Below are positions 24,802 through 32,365 of a stretch of DNA of 64,000 nucleotides, in pieces; position 1 is the stretch's first letter, and each line of letters begins with the position of its first letter. The translations under genes and the position numbers were made by a program. The notes beneath the pieces were generated by a model that did no database searches, had not been told where the DNA came from, and saw nothing but the letters and a program-made list of their open reading frames with translations. The DNA is from Roseinatronobacter sp052379845 (GTDB lineage: Bacteria; Pseudomonadota; Alphaproteobacteria; Rhodobacterales; Rhodobacteraceae): assembly GCA_052379845.1 (NCBI GenBank), contig JBQTCF010000015.1; one strand, 5' to 3'.

Positions 24802-26892
24802 ATGTCGGCGCGCCCTGAAATTCTGTTCCCGCTTTTTGCGGAACTGGAAACCCTTGACGGAATTGGCCCCAAAACATCCAGAAATTTCGCGGCGCTGAAT
24901 GTGCAAACCCCGCGCGATGTGCTGTTTCATCTGCCCCATGCGCTTGTTGACCGGACGCGGCGCGCCACGATCCGGGGCATGGACTATCCCGGTATTGCCA
25001 CAGTTGACGTGACCGTCCTGACCCATCAGCCGCCCTCCGGGCGGGGCCGCCCGCACCGGGTTCATGTCCGCGATGATGCGCAGGATTTCCAGCTGGTGTT
25101 CTTCCATGCGCGGGGCGAGTATTTGCAAAAGCTTCTGCCTGCCGGGCAGCGGCGTTTGGTGTCGGGCAAGCTGGAATTGTTCGACGGTATTGCGCAAATG
25201 GTGCATCCGGATCATGTGCTGCATCCCGATGACGCGCAGAACCTGCCTGCGGCGGAACCTGTCTATGCCCTGTGTGCCGGTGTCACGCAGAAACTGCTGA
25301 TCAAGGCAACACAGGCCGCGCTGGCCCGCGCGCCGCAACTGGCCGAATGGATTGATCCTGCCCTTCTTGCGCGCGAGGGGTGGCCGGACTGGCACAGCGC
25401 AATTGTTGCCGCGCACAGTCCCGCCGCGCTGGCCGATGTCCTGCCATCTGCCCCGGCGCGTCTGCGGTTGGCCTATGACGAATTTTTCGCCCATCAGTTG
25501 ACGCTGGCACTGGCGCGCGCGCGCCAAAGGCGCAAGGCCGGGCGCGTCAGTGTGGGCGATGGCCGGTTGCAAAACCGTGTTCTGGCGGGGTTGGAGTATG
25601 CGCCCACGGGTGCACAACGCCGCGCCGTTGCTGAAATCGCGGCGGATATGGCCGCGCCTGTGCGCATGAACCGCCTGCTGCAGGGCGATGTCGGCGCGGG
25701 CAAGACGCTTGTCGCGCTGATGGCGCTTCTGGTCGCGGTCGAGGCTGGCGGGCAGGGCGTCATGATGGCCCCAACCGAGATACTGGCACGCCAGCATCTG
25801 GAAAGCCTGCAGCCGTTGGCGCAAATCGCCGGTGTGCGGCTGGACATTCTGACGGGGCGCGACAAAGCGTCGGAGCGTGCGCAAAAGCTTGCTGCACTGG
25901 CCGAGGGGCGAATTCAAATTCTGGTGGGCACGCATGCGGTCTTTCAAAAAGGCGTAGATTTCGCGGATCTGCGCCTTGCGGTTGTCGATGAACAGCACCG
26001 TTTCGGTGTCGCGCAGCGTGCAGCCCTTGCTGCCAAGGGGGCGGGCGCGGATGTGCTGGTCATGACCGCAACACCCATCCCGCGCTCGCTGGCGCTGGCG
26101 CAATACGGCGACATGGATGTATCGGTGCTGGATGAAAAACCACCGGGGCGCAAGCCGGTCCAGACCGCGCTTGTGTCAACCGCGCGCATGGATGAAGTGG
26201 TGGCCCATCTGCGTCAGGCCATGGCAGAAGGGCGACAGGCCTATTGGGTTTGTCCCTTGGTCGAGGAGTCGGAGCTGGTGCATCTGACCGCCGCGCAATC
26301 ACGGTTTGAGCATTTGCGCGCGGCGTTGGGCGACGGGGTTGTGGGGCTGGTGCATGGCCAGTTGCCCCCCACCGAAAAAGACGCGGCCATGGCCGATTTC
26401 GTGGCCGGGCGCACCAAGCTTCTGGTGGCGACCACTGTAATTGAGGTGGGGGTGAATGTGCCCAATGCCTCGATCATGGTGATTGAACGCGCCGAGAGTT
26501 TTGGGCTGGCGCAGCTTCATCAGTTGCGCGGGCGGGTGGGGCGCGGCAGTGCGGCGTCAACATGCCTGCTGATGTATGAAGCCCCGCTGGGCGACACCGC
26601 CGCGCGGCGCCTGAAATTGCTGCGCGACACCGAAGACGGGTTTCGCATTGCCGAAGAAGATATGGCAATTCGCGGCGCAGGTGATCTGATCGGCACTGCG
26701 CAATCGGGCCTGCCCCGGTTTCGCGTGGCCGATCTGGAACGTCAGGCGGCGTTGATGGCCATTGCGCAAACGGATGTGCGCAAATTGCTGAGTGATGACC
26801 CCGACTTGCGCAGCCCGCGCGGGCAGGCCGCACGAACGGCCCTTTGGCTGATGGAGCAGGACAAGGCGATCAAATACCTTTCTGTGGGATGA
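24802..26892 (+). CDS. recG: ATP-dependent DNA helicase RecG
   Basis: 696 residues. Branch-migrating helicase that regresses stalled replication forks and processes recombination intermediates. N-terminal wedge/OB domain (about 1-180), then helicase motifs: QGDVGAGKT with Walker A at 295-302, the DEQH box (396-399), TATPIPRSLALAQYGD, and the C-terminal motifs VIEVGVNVPNASIMVIERAE and QLHQLRGRVGRG. It starts one base after the ligA stop, so the two are one operon. An SOS-type promoter begins immediately past its stop. Confidence 0.97.
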   Translation: MSARPEILFPLFAELETLDGIGPKTSRNFAALNVQTPRDVLFHLPHALVDRTRRATIRGMDYPGIATVDVTVLTHQPPSGRGRPHRVHVRDDAQDFQLVFFHARGEYLQKLLPAGQRRLVSGKLELFDGIAQMVHPDHVLHPDDAQNLPAAEPVYALCAGVTQKLLIKATQAALARAPQLAEWIDPALLAREGWPDWHSAIVAAHSPAALADVLPSAPARLRLAYDEFFAHQLTLALARARQRRKAGRVSVGDGRLQNRVLAGLEYAPTGAQRRAVAEIAADMAAPVRMNRLLQGDVGAGKTLVALMALLVAVEAGGQGVMMAPTEILARQHLESLQPLAQIAGVRLDILTGRDKASERAQKLAALAEGRIQILVGTHAVFQKGVDFADLRLAVVDEQHRFGVAQRAALAAKGAGADVLVMTATPIPRSLALAQYGDMDVSVLDEKPPGRKPVQTALVSTARMDEVVAHLRQAMAEGRQAYWVCPLVEESELVHLTAAQSRFEHLRAALGDGVVGLVHGQLPPTEKDAAMADFVAGRTKLLVATTVIEVGVNVPNASIMVIERAESFGLAQLHQLRGRVGRGSAASTCLLMYEAPLGDTAARRLKLLRDTEDGFRIAEEDMAIRGAGDLIGTAQSGLPRFRVADLERQAALMAIAQTDVRKLLSDDPDLRSPRGQAARTALWLMEQDKAIKYLSVG

Positions 26893-26893
26893 T

Positions 26894-26940
26894 GTTCTAA
26901 TTTTGTTCTTGACAGGTTGTGGAACAAATGCGAACAAATC
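26894..26940 (+). promoter_or_regulatory. LexA box and promoter of the small ORF
   Basis: GTTCTAATTTTGTTC at 26894-26908 matches exactly the alphaproteobacterial LexA consensus GTTC-N7-GTTC. It abuts a perfect -35 hexamer TTGACA (26909-26914); A/T-rich candidates for the -10 follow at 26932-26939 (for example ACAAAT). A LexA dimer here would cover the promoter. The site begins 2 bases after the recG stop and lies 58 bases before the small ORF. A direct repeat GAACAAAT occurs at 26922-26929 region and again at 26932-26939. Confidence 0.75.
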
Positions 26941-26965
26941 ATTAACACAGCAGAGGGAGGGTGTC

Positions 26966-27079
26966 ATGTTCCGCTTTCAGTTCCAATCTGACCGCCATGG
27001 GTTTTGGCAGGATCTGGCCGGGGGTATTGCCTTGGCGGTGCTGGTTCTTGCCACGCTTCATCTGCCGCTTTTTGCCTGA
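26966..27079 (+). CDS. Predicted SOS-controlled 37-residue membrane peptide
   Basis: A 37-codon ORF starting at an ATG with a near-ideal ribosome binding site AGGGAGG five bases upstream. The N-terminal half is polar and aromatic (MFRFQFQSDRHGFWQDL); the C-terminal half is one hydrophobic segment (GGIALAVLVLATLHLPLFA) that ends at the stop codon, so the product should insert as a single-span inner-membrane peptide. A LexA box lies over its promoter and a terminator follows, giving a self-contained unit between recG and trmFO. Known SOS peptides of this build are the Caulobacter division inhibitor SidA and the E. coli toxin TisB; homology to either is not claimed. I infer a membrane-acting SOS effector; the sequence itself shows only the architecture. 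Confidence 0.7.
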   Translation: MFRFQFQSDRHGFWQDLAGGIALAVLVLATLHLPLFA

Positions 27080-27151
27080 ACTGCCTGCGGGTCAGTCCGC
27101 CGCGCGACCAGTGCACCGTCCCGTGCCGATCGCGTTTCCTGACCCTGACTG

Positions 27152-27187
27152 CCGCCGCCATGGTTTGCCCATGTGCGGCGGTTTTTT
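27152..27187 (+). terminator. Rho-independent terminator of the small ORF
   Basis: Stem CCGCCGC-CATGG (27152-27163) / CCATG-T-GCGGCGG (27169-27181) with one bulged base and a 5-base loop, followed by six T (27182-27187). It ends the unit started by the LexA-box promoter and insulates trmFO. Confidence 0.85.
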
Positions 27188-27258
27188 ATGCGTTGTGCGT
27201 TTGCCAAAACGCGATGCGCCCTCTATCTGGGGGGGCAGGGCAATGAAGGGGCTGGGCA

Positions 27259-28608
27259 ATGACGCAATTGAATATCATCGGCGGTGGAATGGCCGGATCA
27301 GAGGCCGCATGGCAGGCCGCCCAACTGGGCGTGCAGGTGGTTATTCATGAAATGCGCCCGCAAACCGGCACATTCGCGCATCAGACCGACTATCTTGCGG
27401 AAATGGTGTGTTCCAATTCGTTCCGGTCGGATGATGATGAACAAAACGCCGTAGGGTTGCTGCACTGGGAAATGCGCGCGGCAGGCGGGGTTATCATGGA
27501 CATGGCCGACCGCCACGCCCTGCCAGCGGGCGGCGCATTGGCGGTGGACCGCGATGCATTCGCGCGCGCGGTCACCGAAAAGCTGCTGGCCCATCCCAAT
27601 ATCACGCTGGCACGGGGCGAAGTGTCGGGGCTGCCGGAACAGGGACAGTGGATTATTGCCACTGGCCCGCTGACATCGGGCGCGCTGGCCGAAGCCATCG
27701 CGCAGGAAACCGGCGCGCGCGCGCTTGCGTTTTTCGATGCGATTGCGCCGATTGTCTATTTCGACACAGTTGATTTGTCCAAGGCGTGGTTTCAGTCGCG
27801 CTATGACAAAGGCGACACCGAGGAGGAGCGCACAGCCTATCTGAATTGCCCCATGGACCGCGACCAGTATGAAGCGTTCATCGATGCGCTGCTGGCTGCG
27901 GACAAGACCGAATTCCATGAAGGCGAGACTGCGCAGTATTTTGACGGCTGCCTGCCCATTGAGGTAATGGCAGAACGCGGCCGCGAAACCTTGCGCCATG
28001 GCCCTATGAAACCCGTGGGCCTGACAAACCCGCATGCGCCCGACAAGAAACCCTATGCGGTTGTGCAACTGCGCCGCGATAATGCATTGGGCACACTTTA
28101 CAATATCGTGGGGTTCCAGACCAAGATGAAATATGGCGCGCAAACAACTGTTTTCAAAATGATCCCCGGCCTTGAGGACGCATCCTTTGCGCGGCTTGGC
28201 GGAATTCATCGCAACACATTTCTGAATTCGCCCAGTTTGCTGGATGACCAGTTGCGGTTGCGCTCGCGCCCGAATATCCGTTTTGCAGGCCAGATAACGG
28301 GCGTGGAAGGGTATGTTGAATCCGCCGCAATGGGCTTGTTGGCGGGGCGTTTGGCGGCGGCGGAATTGCTGGGCCGCAGCCTTGATGCCCCCCCGCGCGA
28401 CACCGCGATGGGGGCCTTGGTGCATCACATCACGGGTGGGGCCGAAGCGAAGACTTTTCAGCCGATGAATGTGAATTTCGGCCTGTTCCCCCCGATTGAC
28501 GCCAAGGGCGGGCGGCGCGGGCGGCGCGACCGGTACAAGGCCTATACAGACCGCGCGAAACTGGCATTTTCCGCGTGGCTGGCAGACCAGAAGCGCGATG
28601 CAGCCTGA
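27259..28608 (+). CDS. trmFO: Methylenetetrahydrofolate--tRNA-(uracil-5-)-methyltransferase TrmFO
   Basis: 449 residues. Folate- and FAD-dependent enzyme that makes ribothymidine at position 54 of tRNAs. The N-terminal FAD motif is GGGMAGSE (8-15); the conserved VCSNSFRSDD contains Cys51 (the C-x-N-S-F-R family signature). GALVHHITGG and FQPMNVNFGLFPP mark the C-terminus. E. coli uses TrmA instead; TrmFO is typical of this lineage. Its end overlaps the gluQ start by 11 bases. Confidence 0.96.
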   Translation: MTQLNIIGGGMAGSEAAWQAAQLGVQVVIHEMRPQTGTFAHQTDYLAEMVCSNSFRSDDDEQNAVGLLHWEMRAAGGVIMDMADRHALPAGGALAVDRDAFARAVTEKLLAHPNITLARGEVSGLPEQGQWIIATGPLTSGALAEAIAQETGARALAFFDAIAPIVYFDTVDLSKAWFQSRYDKGDTEEERTAYLNCPMDRDQYEAFIDALLAADKTEFHEGETAQYFDGCLPIEVMAERGRETLRHGPMKPVGLTNPHAPDKKPYAVVQLRRDNALGTLYNIVGFQTKMKYGAQTTVFKMIPGLEDASFARLGGIHRNTFLNSPSLLDDQLRLRSRPNIRFAGQITGVEGYVESAAMGLLAGRLAAAELLGRSLDAPPRDTAMGALVHHITGGAEAKTFQPMNVNFGLFPPIDAKGGRRGRRDRYKAYTDRAKLAFSAWLADQKRDAA

Positions 28609-29446
28609 CGGCCACATCACGCGCTTTGCCCCGTCGCCCACGGGTCCGTTGCATCTGGGGCATGCCTATTCGGCGCTGATTGCCGCGTCGCGTGGCCGGT
28701 CCGGGCAGTTTTTGCTGCGGATTGAAGATATTGACCAGACCCGATGCACCCCCGCATTCGAGGCGCAAATCTACGATGACCTGCGCTGGCTGGGGTTGGA
28801 TTGGCCGAAGCCTGTCATGCGCCAGTCAGACCGGATGCCCGCCTATCATGCGGCCTTGCGCAAACTGGACGGGTTGGGGGTGCTGTACCCGTGCCGCTGC
28901 ACCCGTGGCGATATTCGCGCTGCCCTTTCTGCCCCTCAAGAAGGGGCCGCCGTCATTGGCCCTGATGGCGTTGTGTATCCCGGCACCTGTCGCGGGCGTG
29001 CAATGGCGGATGCGGGCGCGGCGGATGCGCTGCGGCTGGACATGCGCCGCGCGCTTTCGCTGGTTGGGTCTGTCGGGTTTATGGAAAACGGTCCGTTACA
29101 TGGTGGCCATCACCGGCTTGATGGGGACCTTATGATTGCCAATATCGGCGACGTGGTGCTGTCGCGCCGTGATATGGGCACCAGCTACCACTTGTCGGTT
29201 GTGGTCGATGACGCTGCCCAAGGCATTACCGAAGTCACCCGTGGCGCAGATCTTTTTGACGCGACCGCCATTCACGCGCTACTTCAGGCATTGCTTGAAC
29301 TTCCGCGCCCAAGCTATTGGCACCATGATCTTATTCGTGACAACAGCGGCAAGCGTCTGGCCAAACGTGACGATGCGCGCGCGCTGTCCACCTACCGTGC
29401 CGCAGGGGCCAGCCCCGCCGATATTCGCGCGATGGTTAATCTGTAA
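28598..29446 (+). CDS. gluQ: Glutamyl-Q tRNA(Asp) synthetase
   Basis: 282 residues: a truncated class I GluRS-like enzyme without anticodon-binding domain, which attaches glutamate to queuosine in tRNA(Asp). Seen: FAPSPTGPLHLGH with the HIGH-type motif HLGH (19-22), RIEDIDQTR, zinc-site Cys in YPCRCTRGD and YPGTCRG, and a KMSKS-like KRLAKRDD. The ATG at 28598 overlaps the trmFO end by 11 bases, so the two tRNA-modification genes are coupled. It converges on hisI, with tail-to-tail overlap of 11 bases. Confidence 0.94.
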   Translation: MQPDGHITRFAPSPTGPLHLGHAYSALIAASRGRSGQFLLRIEDIDQTRCTPAFEAQIYDDLRWLGLDWPKPVMRQSDRMPAYHAALRKLDGLGVLYPCRCTRGDIRAALSAPQEGAAVIGPDGVVYPGTCRGRAMADAGAADALRLDMRRALSLVGSVGFMENGPLHGGHHRLDGDLMIANIGDVVLSRRDMGTSYHLSVVVDDAAQGITEVTRGADLFDATAIHALLQALLELPRPSYWHHDLIRDNSGKRLAKRDDARALSTYRAAGASPADIRAMVNL

Positions 29447-29798
29447 GCGGCTTCATCAATTCGGTTTCCGAACCATCGCGCACAGCGGTATAGAAACAGC
29501 TTTTGCGGTTGGTGTGGCAGGCCGGTCCTGTTTGTTCGACCATCACCAACAGGCAATCGCGGTCGCAATCCAGCCGGAAATCCACCAGTTTTTGCACATG
29601 CCCTGATGTTTCGCCCTTGATCCAAAAAGATTGCCGCGAACGTGACCAATAGGTAACGCGCCGGGTTTCCAGCGTTTTTGCGACAGCTTCCGCATTCATC
29701 CATGCCATCATCAACACTTGCCCGGTGTCATGATCCTGCGCGATCACGGGGATAAGTCCCTTTTCATCATAGCAGAGGGTTTGCGGATCGAATATCAT
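29436..29798 (-). CDS. hisI: Phosphoribosyl-AMP cyclohydrolase
   Basis: 120 residues, monofunctional HisI. Third step of histidine synthesis: opens the adenine ring of PR-AMP. Zinc and magnesium ligands are visible in LDCDRDCLLVMVEQTGPACH and NRKSCFY; SRQSFWIKGETSGHVQ is the family signature. Isolated from the other his genes here (hisZ, hisG lie near 50 kb). It is convergent with gluQ, and the IscU-like gene starts divergently upstream. Confidence 0.97.
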   Translation of the reverse strand: MIFDPQTLCYDEKGLIPVIAQDHDTGQVLMMAWMNAEAVAKTLETRRVTYWSRSRQSFWIKGETSGHVQKLVDFRLDCDRDCLLVMVEQTGPACHTNRKSCFYTAVRDGSETELMKPLTD

Positions 29799-29860
29799 GA
29801 GCTATGTCCTGTGTTGGGCGGTCAAGGCATAGCCTGACACAACACAAAGGAAAACCCGTC

Positions 29861-30319
29861 TTGAGCGACAATGCCGACCTGATAAAACTGTATTCCGGCC
29901 GTATTCTGGCGCTGGCCACTGATATTGCGCATCATGCGCGACTGGACAGCCCCCAAGCCAGCGTGAAGCGCCGCTCGCCGCTATGCGGGTCAACAGTGAC
30001 GGTGGATCTGGATCTTGACGGCGGGCGCGTCAGCCGTTTCGGGCAGGATGTGAAAGCCTGCGCGCTGGGACAGGCGGCTGCGGCCATTCTGGGACAGGTG
30101 GTTCTGGGGCGCAGTGCGCCGGAACTTCTGCGCGCGCGCGATCAGTTGCGCGCCATGCTGCAACAGGACGGGCCAGTGCCCGACGCCCCATTCGAGGGGT
30201 TTGAAGTGCTGTTGCCCGCGCGCGACTACCGCAATCGCCATGCGTCTATTCTGCTGGCGATCGAGGCGGCTGCCGAAGCGGCGCAAAGCCTTGACGCAGG
30301 GGCGCAGAACGCCCCTTGA
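29861..30319 (+). CDS. IscU/NifU-N-like protein, scaffold residues partly lost
   Basis: 152 residues from the TTG at 29861, which has AAAGGA ten bases upstream; the ATG at 29804 lies outside the family domain. The fold matches the IscU/NifU N-terminal scaffold: LIKLYSGRILALA, SPLCGSTVTVDLDLDGG and KACALGQAAAAILG. Of the three cluster-ligand Cys of IscU, two are present (Cys42, Cys67), but the third site is Glu115 (GFEVLLPA), and the Asp after the first Cys is Ser44. It may therefore be a derived, non-scaffold member, though it could still bind metal. Neighbours give no clear partner. Confidence 0.82.
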   Translation: MSDNADLIKLYSGRILALATDIAHHARLDSPQASVKRRSPLCGSTVTVDLDLDGGRVSRFGQDVKACALGQAAAAILGQVVLGRSAPELLRARDQLRAMLQQDGPVPDAPFEGFEVLLPARDYRNRHASILLAIEAAAEAAQSLDAGAQNAP

Positions 30320-30374
30320 CCTTGGGGCTGGCACAGCGCACAGGATTGGGGTTTTCGATCAGAAAGGCCCCCTG

Positions 30375-30872
30375 ATGACTGACCTGACCTTGCGCGATGC
30401 CACCCCCCAGGATGCCGCCAGTATCTGCGCAATCTGGAACCCGATTATTCGCGATACAGTCATCACCTTCAACCCCGTGGAACGCAGCCCCGCTGAGATT
30501 GCAGCGATGATTCGTGACCGTCAGGGGGCAGGGCATGCGTTCTTGCTGGCGCAGTCGGGGGGGCAGGTTCTGGGATTTGCCAGTTATGCGCAGTTTCGCG
30601 GTGGTCTGGGCTATGCGCGCTGCATGGAGCACACGATCAACCTGCAGGATGCAGCGCGCGGCAAGGGGGCAGGGCGCGCGTTGCTGCTGGCGCTGGAAGA
30701 TCATGCACGCCGTGCGGGCAACCATGTCATGGTGGGCGCTGTCACCGCGTCCAATACCGCAAGTGTCGCGTTTCATGCGGCACTGGGCTATGCCACGGTT
30801 GGCACCATGCCCCAGGTTGGCTGGAAATTCGGGCAGTTTCATGATTTGGTGCTGATGCAAAAAATTCTGTGA
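30375..30872 (+). CDS. GNAT N-acetyltransferase, phosphinothricin acetyltransferase-like
   Basis: 165 residues from the ATG at 30375, with AGAAAGG upstream; the longer open frame reads through the preceding gene. GNAT domain of the PAT/MnaT type: IWNPIIRDTVITFNP near the N-terminus, then the acetyl-CoA motif INLQDAARGKGAGRALLLAL and GAVTASNTASVAFHAALGY. Such enzymes acetylate phosphinothricin-like compounds or L-amino-acid sulfoxides/sulfoximines; the substrate here is not determined. Confidence 0.9.
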   Translation: MTDLTLRDATPQDAASICAIWNPIIRDTVITFNPVERSPAEIAAMIRDRQGAGHAFLLAQSGGQVLGFASYAQFRGGLGYARCMEHTINLQDAARGKGAGRALLLALEDHARRAGNHVMVGAVTASNTASVAFHAALGYATVGTMPQVGWKFGQFHDLVLMQKIL

Positions 30873-30925
30873 CTTGCGGCGTTTCGCCTGCTGCAATTCC
30901 CCCGATCCCCTGATAGCTTTTTAAC

Positions 30926-31609
30926 ATGTCGATCTGGATACGCATCGCCGAGGCGCTGAAAGCGCTGCGTCAGGGTGAAAGCCTTAGCGCGGTGTTTGAT
31001 CGTTTGCGCAGTGCCCCTGAACGCAGTGTTGCCTTTACTATTGCGGTCATCGCGTTGGGGGCGAAGCTGGCCAAGGCTGACGGTCAGGTGACTCGCGGCG
31101 AAGTGGCAGCCTTCCGGCGGGTGTTTATCATTGCCCCCGAAGAAGAAGCCAACGCCGCGCGCGTGTTCAATCTGGCGCGGCAGGATGTGGCGGGGTTTGA
31201 CCTGTACGCACGCAAGATTGCAGCCATGTTCCCGCCGCGCGATCCGGTGTTGATGGACATTATGGAAGGGTTGTTCGAAGTGGCCATGTCTGATGGCAGT
31301 TTCCACCCTGCCGAAGAACAGTTCCTGTCACAAGTCGCGCAGATATTCGGCCTGTCGGGGCGGTGCTTTCGGTGCCTGCGCGCGCGGTTTGTGGGCGATG
31401 TCGACCCTGACCCCTATGATGTGCTTGAAGTGACCCAGGATGCGCCGCTGGAACATATCCAGCGTGTTTACCGTCAGGCGGTGCGCGATACCCACCCTGA
31501 CCGTATGGCCGCGCGCGGTGTTCCCCCCGAGGCTGTGAAGCTGGCTGAACACCGGCTGCGCGACCTGAACCGCGCATGGGAAGAAATCCAGTCCAGCCGC
31601 GCGGCCTAG
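30926..31609 (+). CDS. TerB/J-domain protein, DjlA-like
   Basis: 227 residues. An N-terminal TerB-type helical domain (about 35-150, IAVIALGAKLAKADGQVTRGE and EGLFEVAMSDGSFHPAEEQF, each with acidic metal-binding patterns) is joined to a C-terminal J domain (about 163-227) with DPYDVLEVTQDAPLEHIQR and the HPD tripeptide at 190-192 that stimulates DnaK ATPase. Unlike E. coli DjlA there is no clear N-terminal membrane span, so this is probably a soluble DnaK co-chaperone. Stand-alone gene. Confidence 0.9.
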   Translation: MSIWIRIAEALKALRQGESLSAVFDRLRSAPERSVAFTIAVIALGAKLAKADGQVTRGEVAAFRRVFIIAPEEEANAARVFNLARQDVAGFDLYARKIAAMFPPRDPVLMDIMEGLFEVAMSDGSFHPAEEQFLSQVAQIFGLSGRCFRCLRARFVGDVDPDPYDVLEVTQDAPLEHIQRVYRQAVRDTHPDRMAARGVPPEAVKLAEHRLRDLNRAWEEIQSSRAA

Positions 31610-31681
31610 AGTCACGCCACCAGCACCTGATCCGAGCAGGGGGGGATATCGGGTCAGGGGAGTTTTGGCCTGAAGCAGTCG

Positions 31682-31890
31682 CCCAAGGCGCGGAGCAAAG
31701 GCCGCAGGCCGCCGCGCCATCGGCGGGCCGCCCCGCGGCCTGCCGATGACCCAAGGTTACCTCAAGCCTTTGAAGTCAGGAATATTCCGCCTGGATAAAG
31801 TGCATTCCTAAAACGTCGGATCGGCAGACCCCGGCCCGCCGATGGCGCGGGCTTTGTCCAAGGGCGAAGGGCAGCTTAAGGCCACACTCC
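31682..31890 (+). repeat. Dispersed structured repeat, copy B
   Basis: Second copy of the repeat at 4403-4612, same orientation, nearly identical over both conserved blocks with a diverged 15-20 base spacer. The 13-bp stem is 31719-31731 / 31735-31747 with a CCC loop. It fills the space between the J-domain gene and an exported-protein gene. Two substitutions relative to copy A in the left arm exchange C for T opposite G, so both copies keep the stem. Confidence 0.8.
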
Positions 31891-31987
31891 ACCCGCCTTG
31901 CGCGCGTGCCGTGCATTTGCGCGTGAAAGCGGCGCGCGCGTATCATCAACGCTGGCTGCAATGCAGCGGATGGGCTATTGTTCCACA

Positions 31988-32365
31988 ATGCGCCCAAACT
32001 TGATCATAGCGGTTTGCCTATGTCTGGCCTTTGCCCTGCCAGCTGTGGCCGATAACCCTGACACGCCGCCAGACACCGCACAGCCAGACAGTTTTTCCAG
32101 CCTGCTGGACCGGATGCTGCGCGGATTTATGGACAATATCGATCCACATTTGCGCCAGATGGACCGCGATATGCAGGCATTGGAACCGGATTTGCGCCGA
32201 CTGTTGGGCCAGTTGCGCGACATGGTGGATTATCACGCGCCCGAAATCCTGCCAAATGGGGATATTTTGATCCGGCGCAGACAGGCCGCGCCGGATGGGG
32301 ATGGCAATAATCAGCCAGCATCCCCGGACCCTGACGCGGACGCCCCCCCGGCCCTGGAGCTGTAA
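31988..32365 (+). CDS. Small exported protein of unknown function
   Basis: 125 residues from the ATG at 31988. Signal peptide (about 1-21, LIIAVCLCLAFALPAVA), then an amphipathic helical region LLDRMLRGFMDNIDPHLRQM, LRRLLGQLRDMVDY, and the stretch YHAPEILPNGDILIRRR, followed by an acidic Pro/Asp tail. The pattern of a short periplasmic protein ending in a PNGD-I-RR motif suggests a conserved family, but I cannot assign function. Its last 55 bases overlap the convergent ppx gene end. Confidence 0.7.
   Translation: MRPNLIIAVCLCLAFALPAVADNPDTPPDTAQPDSFSSLLDRMLRGFMDNIDPHLRQMDRDMQALEPDLRRLLGQLRDMVDYHAPEILPNGDILIRRRQAAPDGDGNNQPASPDPDADAPPALEL

Noticed and set aside
26922..26935. Second possible LexA site GAAC-N6-GAAC next to the perfect box
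   Set aside because: Spacing is 6, not 7, so it does not match the consensus; more likely part of a direct repeat GAACAAAT.
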